Below are positions 17,379 through 26,209 of a stretch of 42,600 nucleotides of DNA, in pieces (position 1 is the first letter of the stretch; every line of letters begins with the position of its first letter). Origin of the DNA: Alphaproteobacteria bacterium (lineage in GTDB: Bacteria; Pseudomonadota; Alphaproteobacteria; JABAAW01); contig JABAAW010000008.1 in the NCBI GenBank assembly GCA_014238535.1, forward strand, positions 6,618-49,217, written 5' to 3'. The notes beneath the pieces are model-generated. The model was not told the DNA's origin, searched no databases, and saw only the letters and a list, made by a program, of their open reading frames with translations. The translations under genes were made by a program, and so were the position numbers.

Positions 17379-18359
17379 TTAGCGTAGTGCCTCCACATTG
17401 GCAAGCAACTCGCGGCGCCATTTACTAGCACAAGATTCGCCATGATAGAGGCTCATCGCGCGCATCAGCAAGCGTGTAGTTTTCCCCTCTCTCACACTAC
17501 TAGATGCCGAGTTAGAAGCAACGATTCGCTCTACCATCGCATAAATCTTCGCCGCTATAGCATTTCTATCCAAAAAAGAATTTACAGAAGAGCTAGAAGT
17601 ATTTTTAGCAAACTCATAAGGATTACGCCACAAAGCACGCCCAACCATGACGCCAGCAAAGCGAAAACGAGCGGTTTCCGCTTCCTGCTGGTCACTAATA
17701 CCTCCGTTGTAAATCACCGAAAGAGAACTTCTATCCATACACAAACGTTGAACAAAATCTGCGCGCAAGGGCGGTAAAAAACGGTTTTGACGCGGGCTTA
17801 CTCCCTTCAGCCAAGCCTTGCGGGCATGTACATAAAAAATTTCACAGCCAGAATCGTGCAAACAATCTACAAACTTTAAAAAACTATCGTAATCGTCAAT
17901 ATCATCAACTCCAATACGGGTCTTAACACTGATCTTACAACCATGCGAGGCACGCTGCATAGCACATACACAACGCGCAGCGAGTATATGGTCTTTGTAC
18001 AAAACAGCTCCAAAACCGCCTTGCGTAACCTTCGGACTCGGGCAACCTAGGTTAAGGTTAATCTCGGAAAATGGATACGAAGATGCTTTAGCTACCGCAA
18101 GCGCAAGCAAATTCGGGTCAGCCCCTCCTAGCTGCAGTGCAATCGAACCTAGTGGCGCAGAAACACGCCTAGAAGGAGCACAAAAGTCAAAATACTCTTG
18201 CAAACGCAAATGCGCACGCTCCCCACCATAAGCCAAGGCTCCCGCAGGAATCATCTCGCTAAACAGTAGCGCACTCGGCAAGACTAAACGCAAATAAGCG
18301 CAGCCCGCAGCATCTGTACGACCCATCATCGGTGCGACTACAAGAGAACGATCAGTCAT
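17379..18359 (-). CDS. dusA: tRNA-dihydrouridine synthase A
   Basis: FMN enzyme that reduces specific uridines in the tRNA D-loop to dihydrouridine. The 326-residue product has the TIM-barrel start VVAPMMGRTD, the catalytic Cys106 in NLNLGCPSPKV, the FMN/tRNA segment KTRIGVDDIDDY, HARKAWLKGVSPRQNR and a late VMVGRALWRNPY. The combination SPRQNR with LKG is typical of the DusA branch rather than DusB or DusC. The length is normal. It is on the same strand as fliN and 84 bases upstream of it, but no functional link is evident. Confidence 0.95.
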   Translation of the reverse strand: MTDRSLVVAPMMGRTDAAGCAYLRLVLPSALLFSEMIPAGALAYGGERAHLRLQEYFDFCAPSRRVSAPLGSIALQLGGADPNLLALAVAKASSYPFSEINLNLGCPSPKVTQGGFGAVLYKDHILAARCVCAMQRASHGCKISVKTRIGVDDIDDYDSFLKFVDCLHDSGCEIFYVHARKAWLKGVSPRQNRFLPPLRADFVQRLCMDRSSLSVIYNGGISDQQEAETARFRFAGVMVGRALWRNPYEFAKNTSSSSVNSFLDRNAIAAKIYAMVERIVASNSASSSVREGKTTRLLMRAMSLYHGESCASKWRRELLANVEALR

Positions 18360-18528
18360 TTAGCTCTCATTCAGCAATCAACCAAGAAAATTCATTCTCC
18401 ATCTACTTAACCAATATTAAACATTGTAAAACAACGTGCATATATTCCTAATATATTTACCTAGCATATTTTGTTAGAATCAAAAAAATGAGCTTACTCC
18501 AAAAATATCCCTATTCGTAGAATAAATC

Positions 18529-19860
18529 GTGCACGGATTATCAGAACTATCGGGAATCGCTGCAATTGCTATAACCGCAACGCTATGCGGCATGGCAATG
18601 GTGCAATTTCGCCAACCTCCAATAATCGGATACATCCTATCTGGAATCCTATTAGGTCCAAGCGCATTGGGCATAGTGCAAGATAGAAGTAGCATCGAGA
18701 CACTAGCCGAAATAGGAGTCATTCTATTGCTGTACTTCATCGGCATCGAGCTATCTTTACAGAGCTTCCGACAAATTTGGAAAACCGCCGTCGGGGCAAC
18801 AATACTACAAATAACTTTGAGCTTATTGTTCGTATTGTGGTTAGGACCAAAGTTCGGGCTGTCATTGGGGCAAATCTTGCTATTTGCCTTCTGCCTAGCT
18901 GTTTCAAGTACTGCCGTTTCTGTAACCGTCGTTCAAAGCATTGGGGAGAGTAATACTCGAACCGGACAACTCGTTATTGGGATACTGATAGCACAAGACT
19001 TAGCAATAGCTCCTATGCTGCTGATAATATCTGGGTTTGGCGGCGGCGAGATGCCAAACATCGCAAGTTTGACAAAAATAGCAATCGAGGTCTCGCTTTC
19101 AATCGCCATGCTAGTCGCTGCAATCATTTTGCTAACGCGACGAAAGTCTTTCAACATGCCATTCTCTGATTTAATAATGACTAAACGAGATTTAACTCCG
19201 TTAGCCGTACTGGCATGGTGTCTTGGCTTCGCAATTACCAGCGGAGTATTAGGATTATCGCCAGCTTTCGGAGCTTTCTTAGCTGGGCTTACTATTGGGA
19301 ATAGTGCTCAAAAACACCTGGCGCATAAAAGTGCCGAACCAATAAAAATTGTGCTACTGATGATATTTTTCCTTTCCATCGGATTGCTCGTCGATTTGGC
19401 TTTCTTGTCACAAAATTTCTTAGCTATAATATTTATACTTATAAGTGCAACTGTCTTCAAAACACTACTAAACGTCCTAGGATTGCGCTCGTTGGGCAGA
19501 GGTTGGGGCGAGTCCTTCCTCGCAAGTCTATTGCTCGGGCAGATGGGAGAATTCTCGTTTGTAATGGGAGCAGCAGCTGTTGGCGTCTCGCTAATAAACC
19601 AGACCTTACTTAACTATCTAATCAGTATAACTGTATTGTCGCTTATAATTTCTCCATTCTATGTCGCTATCGCAAGGAGATTACACAATGTGATGCTAGA
19701 AAAACACGGCGAGGTAAACTTAGGTACAGCACTTAAAACCATTTTGCGATCCGTAATACCTTTCGCAGGTAGGCACTTGTCGCGAAGCGAAGCACGACTA
19801 CTACAAAACGAGTGGATAAAACAAAATAAGAACAAAAAAAGACAGAATAAGATTCCATAA
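18529..19860 (+). CDS. CPA2-family cation:proton antiporter
   Basis: Inner-membrane monovalent cation/proton antiporter of the KefB/RosB-like CPA2 family. The 443-residue protein has 11-13 hydrophobic segments and contains QPPIIGYILSGILLGPSALG, LAEIGVILLLYFIGIE, the conserved AQDLAIAPM (with the family Asp) and SPAFGAFLAGLTIG. There is no C-terminal TrkA-N nucleotide-binding domain, so it is the short, ungated form. The start is GTG at 18529; no better in-frame start exists before the first membrane segment, and no clear ribosome site is seen. Whether it moves K+ or Na+ cannot be told. It is followed 39 bases later by rnhB. Confidence 0.92.
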   Translation: MHGLSELSGIAAIAITATLCGMAMVQFRQPPIIGYILSGILLGPSALGIVQDRSSIETLAEIGVILLLYFIGIELSLQSFRQIWKTAVGATILQITLSLLFVLWLGPKFGLSLGQILLFAFCLAVSSTAVSVTVVQSIGESNTRTGQLVIGILIAQDLAIAPMLLIISGFGGGEMPNIASLTKIAIEVSLSIAMLVAAIILLTRRKSFNMPFSDLIMTKRDLTPLAVLAWCLGFAITSGVLGLSPAFGAFLAGLTIGNSAQKHLAHKSAEPIKIVLLMIFFLSIGLLVDLAFLSQNFLAIIFILISATVFKTLLNVLGLRSLGRGWGESFLASLLLGQMGEFSFVMGAAAVGVSLINQTLLNYLISITVLSLIISPFYVAIARRLHNVMLEKHGEVNLGTALKTILRSVIPFAGRHLSRSEARLLQNEWIKQNKNKKRQNKIP

Positions 19861-19899
19861 AAAATTTCAACGGGATAAACTTAAGATAGAGTACTGATT

Positions 19900-20571
19900 G
19901 TGGATTTTTCTATAGAGATAAAACACGGAATGGCGGATGGAAAGTGGATAGTCGGGGTCGACGAAGTCGGAAGAGGTCCCATCGCAGGTCCTGTACTAGC
20001 TGCAGCTGTCGTGTTCCCTCCCGATATACTACTTAAAAGAAACCAACATAAATTCATAAACGAGATAAAGGACAGTAAAATAATCAACGCAAAAAAAAGA
20101 AGTGAACTAGCATACTCCATAAAAAAATACGCGTTTTTCGCACTCGGCGCGGCATCCGTCGAAGAGATTAACCGCCACAACATACTACAAGCGAGCTTAC
20201 GCGCAATGAAAAGAGCATGCGTTAGGCTAGAGAAGATATTGACAAAAAAAAAGCAAGGACAAGCTATACACTCTTTCCTAATAGATGGAATACATACTCC
20301 AAAATTAGATATTGCTAGGCAAAGGATACAGGCAATCGTCAAGGGCGATAATAAATCTATTTCGGTCGCCTGTGCTGCAATAGTCGCAAAAGTCACTAGA
20401 GACCATCTGATGCAAAAACTACACGCGCAATATCCTCTATACGCTTGGCTCAATAACAAAGGTTACCCAGTTCCCAAACATATTAACGCAATAGAAAAAG
20501 ATGGCTTGTCGCCCCATCATCGTAAAACATTCGCACCTTGCACAAAAATAATCAAGAATACCAATCTATAG
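19900..20571 (+). CDS. rnhB: Ribonuclease HII
   Basis: Endonuclease that cuts the RNA strand at ribonucleotides embedded in DNA. It has the expected metal-binding motifs: D21-E22 in GVDEVGRGPIAG, then KDSK, D129 in LIDGIHTP, and AKVTRDHLM. The 223-residue length fits. The start is GTG at 19900; an in-frame ATG 30 bases later (MADGKW) is a plausible alternative and would still keep the whole domain. The rnhB-ccrM order is common in alphaproteobacteria. Confidence 0.96.
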   Translation: MDFSIEIKHGMADGKWIVGVDEVGRGPIAGPVLAAAVVFPPDILLKRNQHKFINEIKDSKIINAKKRSELAYSIKKYAFFALGAASVEEINRHNILQASLRAMKRACVRLEKILTKKKQGQAIHSFLIDGIHTPKLDIARQRIQAIVKGDNKSISVACAAIVAKVTRDHLMQKLHAQYPLYAWLNNKGYPVPKHINAIEKDGLSPHHRKTFAPCTKIIKNTNL

Positions 20572-20592
20572 GTAATTTTTTCTTGCTACTGC

Positions 20593-20625
20593 ATACTATT
20601 GCCTGTATTCTGCAGACAATAGTAT
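20593..20625. other. Inverted repeat between rnhB and ccrM
   Basis: ATACTATTG (20593-20601) and CAATAGTAT (20617-20625) form a perfect 9-bp inverted repeat with a 15-base spacer. No T-run follows on the plus strand, so it does not look like an intrinsic terminator for rnhB. It lies 28 bases before the TTG start of ccrM and could be an operator or a leader hairpin. Confidence 0.7.
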
Positions 20626-20652
20626 TAACACTCCCCTTCGCCTACCCATTCA

Positions 20653-21930
20653 TTGAATAGATTAGGAAAGGGGCTCCTAGCAAAGGATCGCAGAAGAATC
20701 CTAGTGCCCTCCCCCGCTCCGTTACAGATAGGAAGTATCATCGATACACTCATAAACGACGAGTGCATCTCAACGATGGCGCGCATGCCAGAAAAAAGCA
20801 TCGACGTCATTTTCGCAGACCCTCCCTACTTCCTACAATTAGAAAAGCAACTACGAAGACCAAACGAATCTGCAGTCGAGGGAGTAGATAATTCCTGGGA
20901 CAACTTTGCGGGATTCCCACAATATGACGAGTTCACCAAAGAATGGCTGATACAAGCTAAACGGTTGCTAAAGAAAAACGGAACAATATGGGTAATGGGT
21001 AGCTACCACAACATATATCGTATAGGAACTGCCATGCAAAATTTAGGATTCTGGTTACTAAACGATATTATTTGGATCAAAAACAATCCCATGCCTAACT
21101 TTCGTGGGAGACGCTTTACTAACGCACACGAGACTATTTTGTGGTGTGCCAAAAATAAAAACTCGCGCTACCTATTTAACTATCGAGCATTAAAACAACT
21201 GAACGACGAAAAACAAATGCGTAGCGATTGGTATTTGCCGATATGCAGTGGTAAGGAGCGCATACGAACAAGCGATGGGAAAACTCTACACCCAACCCAA
21301 AAACCCGTAGCCCTATTGTACAGAATAGTATTAGCGAGCACAAAAGTCGGAGATATTATTCTAGACCCTTTCTGCGGTAGTGGCACAACTGCTAGCATAT
21401 GCAAATCACTTGACAGACGATACATCGGTATCGAGCGTGAATACGAATATATCGAAGCGGCTAAAAGAAGGTTGGCAAATTCTACAAGTGGTGGAACAAC
21501 AGACGCGACTGCCCTTGCCCTGCACCTACATGAGCCACGAGCACAAGCGCGCGATATTCCCTTCGCAGCTCTCGTGGAAAATGGCCTTCTATCACCGGGT
21601 GAAAAACTTGAGAGCGGCTGCCGACAGTTCCAAGCAATGGTCACATCCGACGGAACTCTAGCATACCAACAACGAAGAGCCTCGATTCATAAAATGGCAG
21701 CAGAGCTAGCTGGGCGTGAAAGCTGCAACGGATGGACATATTGGTACTATAGCGGCGAAAAAAATGCACGAGAAGAGGCTGGATCAGGAACAAATCGTAA
21801 AAAGAAAAAAACGCAACGTGTACCATTAGACGTGCTGCGTCAAACGCTACGCACAACATTGTCCCAAAAACAAAACGATAACTCATGCACTATCGATGAC
21901 GAGCGTAGTAGCCAAAAAAGCTACTCATAG
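20653..21930 (+). CDS. ccrM: CcrM-type adenine DNA methyltransferase (GANTC)
   Basis: Beta-class N6-adenine methyltransferase that methylates GANTC and helps time the cell cycle in alphaproteobacteria. DPPY is at about 56-59, followed by PMPNFRGRRF, NAHET and HPTQKP, and the SAM-binding FCGSGT near 240-245. The C-terminal domain with FAALVENGLLSPGE and ASIHKMAAEL, then CNGWTYWYY, is the CcrM-specific RAMA-like domain. The start is uncertain: TTG at 20653 or GTG at 20704; no in-frame ATG exists after the last stop. A GAATC (a GANTC site) at 20696-20700 lies between the two. The tail after about residue 375 is basic (NRKKKKT). Confidence 0.95.
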   Translation: MNRLGKGLLAKDRRRILVPSPAPLQIGSIIDTLINDECISTMARMPEKSIDVIFADPPYFLQLEKQLRRPNESAVEGVDNSWDNFAGFPQYDEFTKEWLIQAKRLLKKNGTIWVMGSYHNIYRIGTAMQNLGFWLLNDIIWIKNNPMPNFRGRRFTNAHETILWCAKNKNSRYLFNYRALKQLNDEKQMRSDWYLPICSGKERIRTSDGKTLHPTQKPVALLYRIVLASTKVGDIILDPFCGSGTTASICKSLDRRYIGIEREYEYIEAAKRRLANSTSGGTTDATALALHLHEPRAQARDIPFAALVENGLLSPGEKLESGCRQFQAMVTSDGTLAYQQRRASIHKMAAELAGRESCNGWTYWYYSGEKNAREEAGSGTNRKKKKTQRVPLDVLRQTLRTTLSQKQNDNSCTIDDERSSQKSYS

Positions 21931-21962
21931 CAACGATAGAGTACAAGGGAATACTAAAAACG

Positions 21963-22952
21963 CTAAGGTGTACCTCCCAAACGCATGGCATGCAATGCCC
22001 GCACAAAGCGCACTGTCTCTCTAACATCGTGAACTCTCAATATGCGCACGCCACCATCCATCGCCATAGCGCAAGCAGCAAGACCAGATTCTAGGCGTTC
22101 GGAAACGCCTGCCCCACCCGAAAGAACACTCGCTACAGCACTACCCAAAAAAGACTTTCTAGAGGCTCCCATAAGAGTCGGGTAACCCAATGCGCTAACC
22201 TCATTCCAATTCCCTAGCAGGGACAAATTTTGATCTAAAGTCTTAGCAAATCCTAAACCAGCATCTAAAATAATTTTCTTACGCGCAACTCCTACTTCTT
22301 CACAAGCACGCGCCAATGTGCGCAAGCGCGATAACACCGATTGCAAATCAGAAAGGCTCGCATCAGTTGGCTGCCAAGATGCACCCCCCTCTTCAACTGA
22401 GCCCTTGTGTAGACGAGACAATCCATTATGCATCAAAACAATCCAGCCACTAGAGGGAACAGAATCGAATGCTCCGAACGCGCCTAACGAACGCCACAAA
22501 TCAACGCGAGGCTTCCCCGAAACATCATTCAACATACGCACCCCCAAGGCAAATGCCTCTAGCGCTAAGGGGGCAGAGCGAGTATCAACAGATACGAGTG
22601 CGTGCGGAAATTCTCTTAGTAAAGCCTCAACGGCTGGAAGAAGGCGTGCACGCTCCTCCTCGACCGTAAGAGGAAGGGCACCAGGACGCGTGCTCTCAGC
22701 ACCAACATCAAGCCAGTCCGCACCAGAAGCCAAAAACCCCTCCGCAACCTTAAGCATAGAAAAAATGCTAGAGCCAGAGCGCTCGCTAGAACGTAGAAGA
22801 CCATCTCCAGAAAAAGAGTCGGGGGTGATATTTAAAATACCCATAACCGCAGGCGCAAGATCAGAGCGTAGTATGCGCGCAATGCCAAGGGGCACACTAT
22901 CAGAAAACTCCTGCCCAGAAGCAACCAAAGCAGTTTTTGGTACTTGACTCAT
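21963..22952 (-). CDS. folP: Dihydropteroate synthase
   Basis: Makes dihydropteroate from a pterin pyrophosphate and p-aminobenzoate in folate synthesis; target of sulfonamides. The 329-residue TIM barrel carries GILNITPDSFSGDG, WLDVGAESTRPGA, VSVDTRSAPLALEAF with MLNDVSG, ILDAGLGFAKT, LMGASRKSFLG and a final RVHDV. It is longer than the usual 270-290 residues, through an N-terminal extension and a longer loop after VLMHNG (residues with SRLHKGSVEEGG). Its start is only 27 bases from the start of the divergent folB, another folate gene. Confidence 0.95.
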   Translation of the reverse strand: MSQVPKTALVASGQEFSDSVPLGIARILRSDLAPAVMGILNITPDSFSGDGLLRSSERSGSSIFSMLKVAEGFLASGADWLDVGAESTRPGALPLTVEEERARLLPAVEALLREFPHALVSVDTRSAPLALEAFALGVRMLNDVSGKPRVDLWRSLGAFGAFDSVPSSGWIVLMHNGLSRLHKGSVEEGGASWQPTDASLSDLQSVLSRLRTLARACEEVGVARKKIILDAGLGFAKTLDQNLSLLGNWNEVSALGYPTLMGASRKSFLGSAVASVLSGGAGVSERLESGLAACAMAMDGGVRILRVHDVRETVRFVRALHAMRLGGTP

Positions 22953-22979
22953 CGTTTATACCGAATAAAATTCGATAGT

Positions 22980-23459
22980 ATGAAAAAACACCATAACTGC
23001 GAAAACACACCATCCGAAACGAGCATCGAAACGCATACAAAAAAAACTAAACCGCTGGCATTCCGCAATAGCGAATATCGTATTATTATCAGCGACTTGC
23101 TACTACAGGCGAGCATTGGTATTTATCCGCACGAACGGGTAGAAAAACAGCCAATACTCCTATCCTTAAAACTGAAATTGACGCCTACATATGCCACAGA
23201 TACATCAAAAATGCTAGATACAAAAGAGATTTTATGCTACAAAGAACTAGTAGATGATGTAAAAAAAATCGTTGCGCATGAACATATCGAACTACTAGAG
23301 GACTTAGCAGAAATGATAGCGCAATGTTGCTTTAACCGCGAGCAAGTCCAATCTCTGAAATTACGGTTACAAAAAACCAATGCCATCGCAGAAGCGAAAG
23401 GAGTCGGCATAGAGGTGATAACTCAACGCCGTCGAAATGAGAATGAAAAATCAGAATAA
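22980..23459 (+). CDS. folB: Dihydroneopterin aldolase
   Basis: Produces the hydroxymethyl-dihydropterin precursor for FolP. Recognised by IIISDLLLQASIGIYPHER (with the substrate Glu52), CYKELVDDVKKIV (Tyr87), LLEDLAEMIAQCC and the C-terminal LRLQKTNAIAEAKGVGIEV with its catalytic-type Lys. I start at ATG 22980; a TTG at 22944 would overlap folP on the other strand. A hydrophilic N-terminal extension of about 30 residues precedes the domain. The stop codon lies inside the first copy of a 13-bp tandem repeat. The mlaC genes follow on the same strand. Confidence 0.92.
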   Translation: MKKHHNCENTPSETSIETHTKKTKPLAFRNSEYRIIISDLLLQASIGIYPHERVEKQPILLSLKLKLTPTYATDTSKMLDTKEILCYKELVDDVKKIVAHEHIELLEDLAEMIAQCCFNREQVQSLKLRLQKTNAIAEAKGVGIEVITQRRRNENEKSE

Positions 23460-23473
23460 GAAATCAGAATAAG
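23448..23473. repeat. Perfect 13-bp tandem repeat over the folB stop codon
   Basis: AAATCAGAATAAG occurs at 23448-23460 and again at 23461-23473. The folB stop TAA (23457-23459) is inside the first copy. It looks like a recent tandem duplication; no function is evident. Confidence 0.9.
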
Positions 23474-23495
23474 AAAGAGAGAACAAATAACACAA

Positions 23496-24194
23496 ATGGC
23501 TTACACAGACGTAAAAAACTTTAAAACTCTAGTTATGCTAGTTCATACTTGTACGAGAGGGCGCGTTCTTCTCTATTCAATGCTATGCGCTTGGAGCTTA
23601 CTCGCTTGCATTACACCCGCAAAAGCCAATATGAGTGCAAGTCAAAAAACCGAGCAAGCAGTCAATTTTATTGAAAAGCACGGTACGGCAATGGCTCTCA
23701 TAATGGGTGATAATGGTATGTCGAAAAAAGAAAAACGCACACGCCTAAAAGCTATATTAGAAAAAAGTTTAAACCTTAAAATTATGACGCGCGCAATTGT
23801 AGGGCAATACTGGCGAAAAATGAGCGAGCAACAACGAGAAAGGTATAGTTCATCTTCGAGGCAGTGGATAGTTTTGTTCTCAGCAAACTTACTAAGCAGT
23901 ATGGAATCCGCCAGCTTTGAAATTATCTCAGCGAACCTTGTCGGGAACGATGTTAAGGTGGAAACAAGCATAAAAAAAACTCTCGATGAGCCACCCCTGC
24001 CCATAGGGTGGCGAGTACGCTTCAACAAAAAAGAACAGCCTTTATTGATTGACATGTATATAAAAGGTTTGAGTATGATTTCAGCACAACGCAGTGAAGC
24101 AACAGCCGTTGTAACCGAAAAAGGTATCGATTCGCTACTCGATATAATCGAAAAACGTCTTATAAAAATAAAAAAAGAATTCAACAAAGGTTAA
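23496..24194 (+). CDS. mlaC: MlaC/Ttg2D-type phospholipid-binding protein (first copy)
   Basis: Periplasmic phospholipid carrier of the Mla system, recognised by the MlaC pattern YWRKMSEQQRERY in the middle and the end WRVRFNKKEQPLLIDMYIKG with LSMISAQRSEATAVV. The 232-residue protein begins with a long N-region and a hydrophobic segment at about 25-40 ending in LLACITPAKAN. That could be a signal peptidase I site after AKA or a lipobox LLAC. Later in-frame ATG codons (residues 14 and 29) are alternative starts. It is followed 8 bases later by a second mlaC. The mlaE, F and D genes are not in the window. Confidence 0.85.
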   Translation: MAYTDVKNFKTLVMLVHTCTRGRVLLYSMLCAWSLLACITPAKANMSASQKTEQAVNFIEKHGTAMALIMGDNGMSKKEKRTRLKAILEKSLNLKIMTRAIVGQYWRKMSEQQRERYSSSSRQWIVLFSANLLSSMESASFEIISANLVGNDVKVETSIKKTLDEPPLPIGWRVRFNKKEQPLLIDMYIKGLSMISAQRSEATAVVTEKGIDSLLDIIEKRLIKIKKEFNKG

Positions 24195-24202
24195 TCATTT
24201 GT

Positions 24203-24928
24203 ATGTGCTCTAAAAAATCTATATCCCATCTTGCCCTAGTCTGTTGCGCAGCATTCATAAGCGCGAGCGTAATTCCACAAGCGCAAAGCCAAAGTATCGA
24301 AAACGAGCGCATAAAAAGAAGCAAAGACTGCAGTAGCGACGATGCTAAAGACTTTATCGATAACACCGCAAAAGAGCTGCTACAAAAAATACACGAGCAA
24401 CGGAAAAACCAAAAGAAACAAGCATCCGATAAAAATCTCGAACAAGAACGCACTCAACAAAAGAAATATAAGGATAAGTACAAAGCAATACTGCAAAAAG
24501 CCTTCGCTTATGATGCTCTAGCGCGTAGTCTTATCGGGCCATACTGGCGAAAAATGTCGGCAACGCAAAAAGAAAAATACAAAAACTTAATAGGGCAAAT
24601 ACTGGAGGCGACAATAAGCAATAGTATATACACACTACCCGTACTCGACTATAGCTTGGTAAAATCAACTCCTTTAGGACACGATTTCGCCGTACAGCTA
24701 CTTGTCAGACTCGAAAACGAGTCTGATGAAGTGCCACTCGTATGGCGCGTGCGATGCTTCCAAAGCAAAAATGAGCAAAAAAGCATGGGAATCGTCGATT
24801 TGATCTTCCGAAACATAAGCGTCATTGCCGGCAAAAGAGCAGAAATGACTAATCTTGTGCGCAAACAAGGTATCGGGCAGTTTTTAACTTCCCTAGAACA
24901 AGAACTTGCAAGTTTGCTAGCTCACTAA
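24203..24928 (+). CDS. mlaC: MlaC/Ttg2D-type phospholipid-binding protein (second copy)
   Basis: A second MlaC-family periplasmic protein of 241 residues. A signal peptide occupies about 1-30 (LALVCCAAFISASVIPQAQS), and a charged helix-rich insertion at about 50-95 is full of K, E and Q. The MlaC core has ALARSLIGPYWRKMSATQKEKY, LVWRVRC and IVDLIFRNISVIAGKRAEM. It shares YWRKMS with its neighbour but is clearly diverged, so this is an old duplication rather than a recent one. The two are probably cotranscribed. It converges on recA, 21 bases away. Confidence 0.85.
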   Translation: MCSKKSISHLALVCCAAFISASVIPQAQSQSIENERIKRSKDCSSDDAKDFIDNTAKELLQKIHEQRKNQKKQASDKNLEQERTQQKKYKDKYKAILQKAFAYDALARSLIGPYWRKMSATQKEKYKNLIGQILEATISNSIYTLPVLDYSLVKSTPLGHDFAVQLLVRLENESDEVPLVWRVRCFQSKNEQKSMGIVDLIFRNISVIAGKRAEMTNLVRKQGIGQFLTSLEQELASLLAH

Positions 24929-24949
24929 GAACTCAACAGCCTAGTCGCA

Positions 24950-26074
24950 TCATGTCGTTGGGGTGCTCGGAGCTAGCGGCGCACTATCTTTTGTTGCTGC
25001 TACAGCCGAACTTGCAGAAGCGGGGCTCGCAGAAATATTACCAGCTCTAACATTAGTAGAATTAGAATCTATCGCCTGCTTTTTTGCCGCCTCATCTGGT
25101 ATTACATCAGGTTGCGGTGGAGGAGGTGGCGATTCTAGCATCGCGACAGACAATAAACCTTCCTTTTCTCGAATTCTATTTTCTATAGCGTTCGCGCTCG
25201 CAGGGTTTTCGCGCAACCAAGTACGCGCTTTCTCTCGTCCCTGTGCAATACGTTCAGATTCGTATGAGTAATAAGAACCCGATTTATCAATAATACCCGC
25301 ACTCACCCCAAGGTCGAGAATTTCACCGCTCTTCGATATGCCCTCGTCATACATAATATCAAACTCAACTACGCGGAACGGCGGTGCAACCTTGTTCTTA
25401 ACAACCTTAACTCGTGTTTGGTTACCAACGATGGCATCCTCATCCTTAACCGCACCAATGCGTCGAATCTGATTGATAAAAATAATCATAGTTCGAGAGC
25501 GCGAAACCGAACCTGTAAGCTTTCGTAAAGCTTGGCTCATAAGACGCGCATGCAAACCAACATGGCTATCACCCATATCTCCCTCAAGTTCCGCTCGCGG
25601 CACCAGAGCTGCAACGGAGTCGATAACTAATATATCCAAAGCGCTAGACCGCACTAATGTATCGGCAATCTCTAATGCTTGCTCCCCGGTATCGGGCTGC
25701 GAAATAAGTAAATTGTCTAGGTCTATACCCAGCTTCTTAGCATAAGAAGGATCAAGTGCATGCTCGGCATCCAAGAAGGCGCATTGCCCGCCAACACGCT
25801 GCGCCTCGGCTATAACATGTAATGCTAGCGTCGTTTTGCCGGACGATTCTGGACCGTATATTTCTATAATGCGCCCACGAGGCAAGCCGCCAACCCCCAA
25901 AGCTATATCCAATCCCAATGAGCCCGTCGAAATAGACTCGATGTCTTCGCTCTCTTGGTGCCCCAAGCGCATGATAGACCCCTTGCCAAAACTACGCTCT
26001 ATCTCGGTCAATGCCGAATCTAACGCCTTTTGCTTATCATTGCGCTGTTTACTACCCGTGCTCTCACTCGACAT
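24950..26074 (-). CDS. recA: RecA recombinase lacking loop L2
   Basis: RecA forms filaments on single-stranded DNA, pairs homologous strands and triggers LexA self-cleavage. Walker A (GPESSGKTT), Walker B (LDILVIDS), loop L1 ([12 protein letters not shown]) and the C-terminal [16 protein letters not shown] region are intact. However, INQIR is followed directly by RIGAVKDED. The residues matching E. coli 197-226 are missing, in frame, at the junction 25462/25463 (after R204). This removes all of loop L2 and the interface residues matching K216, F217 and R222. The product is 374 residues; the A/S/P-rich tail after about 335 is longer than usual and not acidic. DNA binding should be lost or severely impaired. 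Either a true mutation or an assembly fault is possible. Confidence 0.93.
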   Translation of the reverse strand: MSSESTGSKQRNDKQKALDSALTEIERSFGKGSIMRLGHQESEDIESISTGSLGLDIALGVGGLPRGRIIEIYGPESSGKTTLALHVIAEAQRVGGQCAFLDAEHALDPSYAKKLGIDLDNLLISQPDTGEQALEIADTLVRSSALDILVIDSVAALVPRAELEGDMGDSHVGLHARLMSQALRKLTGSVSRSRTMIIFINQIRRIGAVKDEDAIVGNQTRVKVVKNKVAPPFRVVEFDIMYDEGISKSGEILDLGVSAGIIDKSGSYYSYESERIAQGREKARTWLRENPASANAIENRIREKEGLLSVAMLESPPPPPQPDVIPDEAAKKQAIDSNSTNVRAGNISASPASASSAVAATKDSAPLAPSTPTT

Positions 26075-26209
26075 TGTAATCCCTCTATATATTCACACTA
26101 CACAACGGATAAATATAATACCTATTACAAAAAAAGGCAATGCTTGACTAGCAAACCACAAAATAGTATCAGTGTACGGCTACAAGTGATGTACGCAACC
26201 AATGTATGT

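Noticed and set aside
26030-26209. Upstream extension of the helicase by 60 codons
   Set aside because: It overlaps the start of recA on the other strand and adds sequence unlike other DEAD-box proteins.
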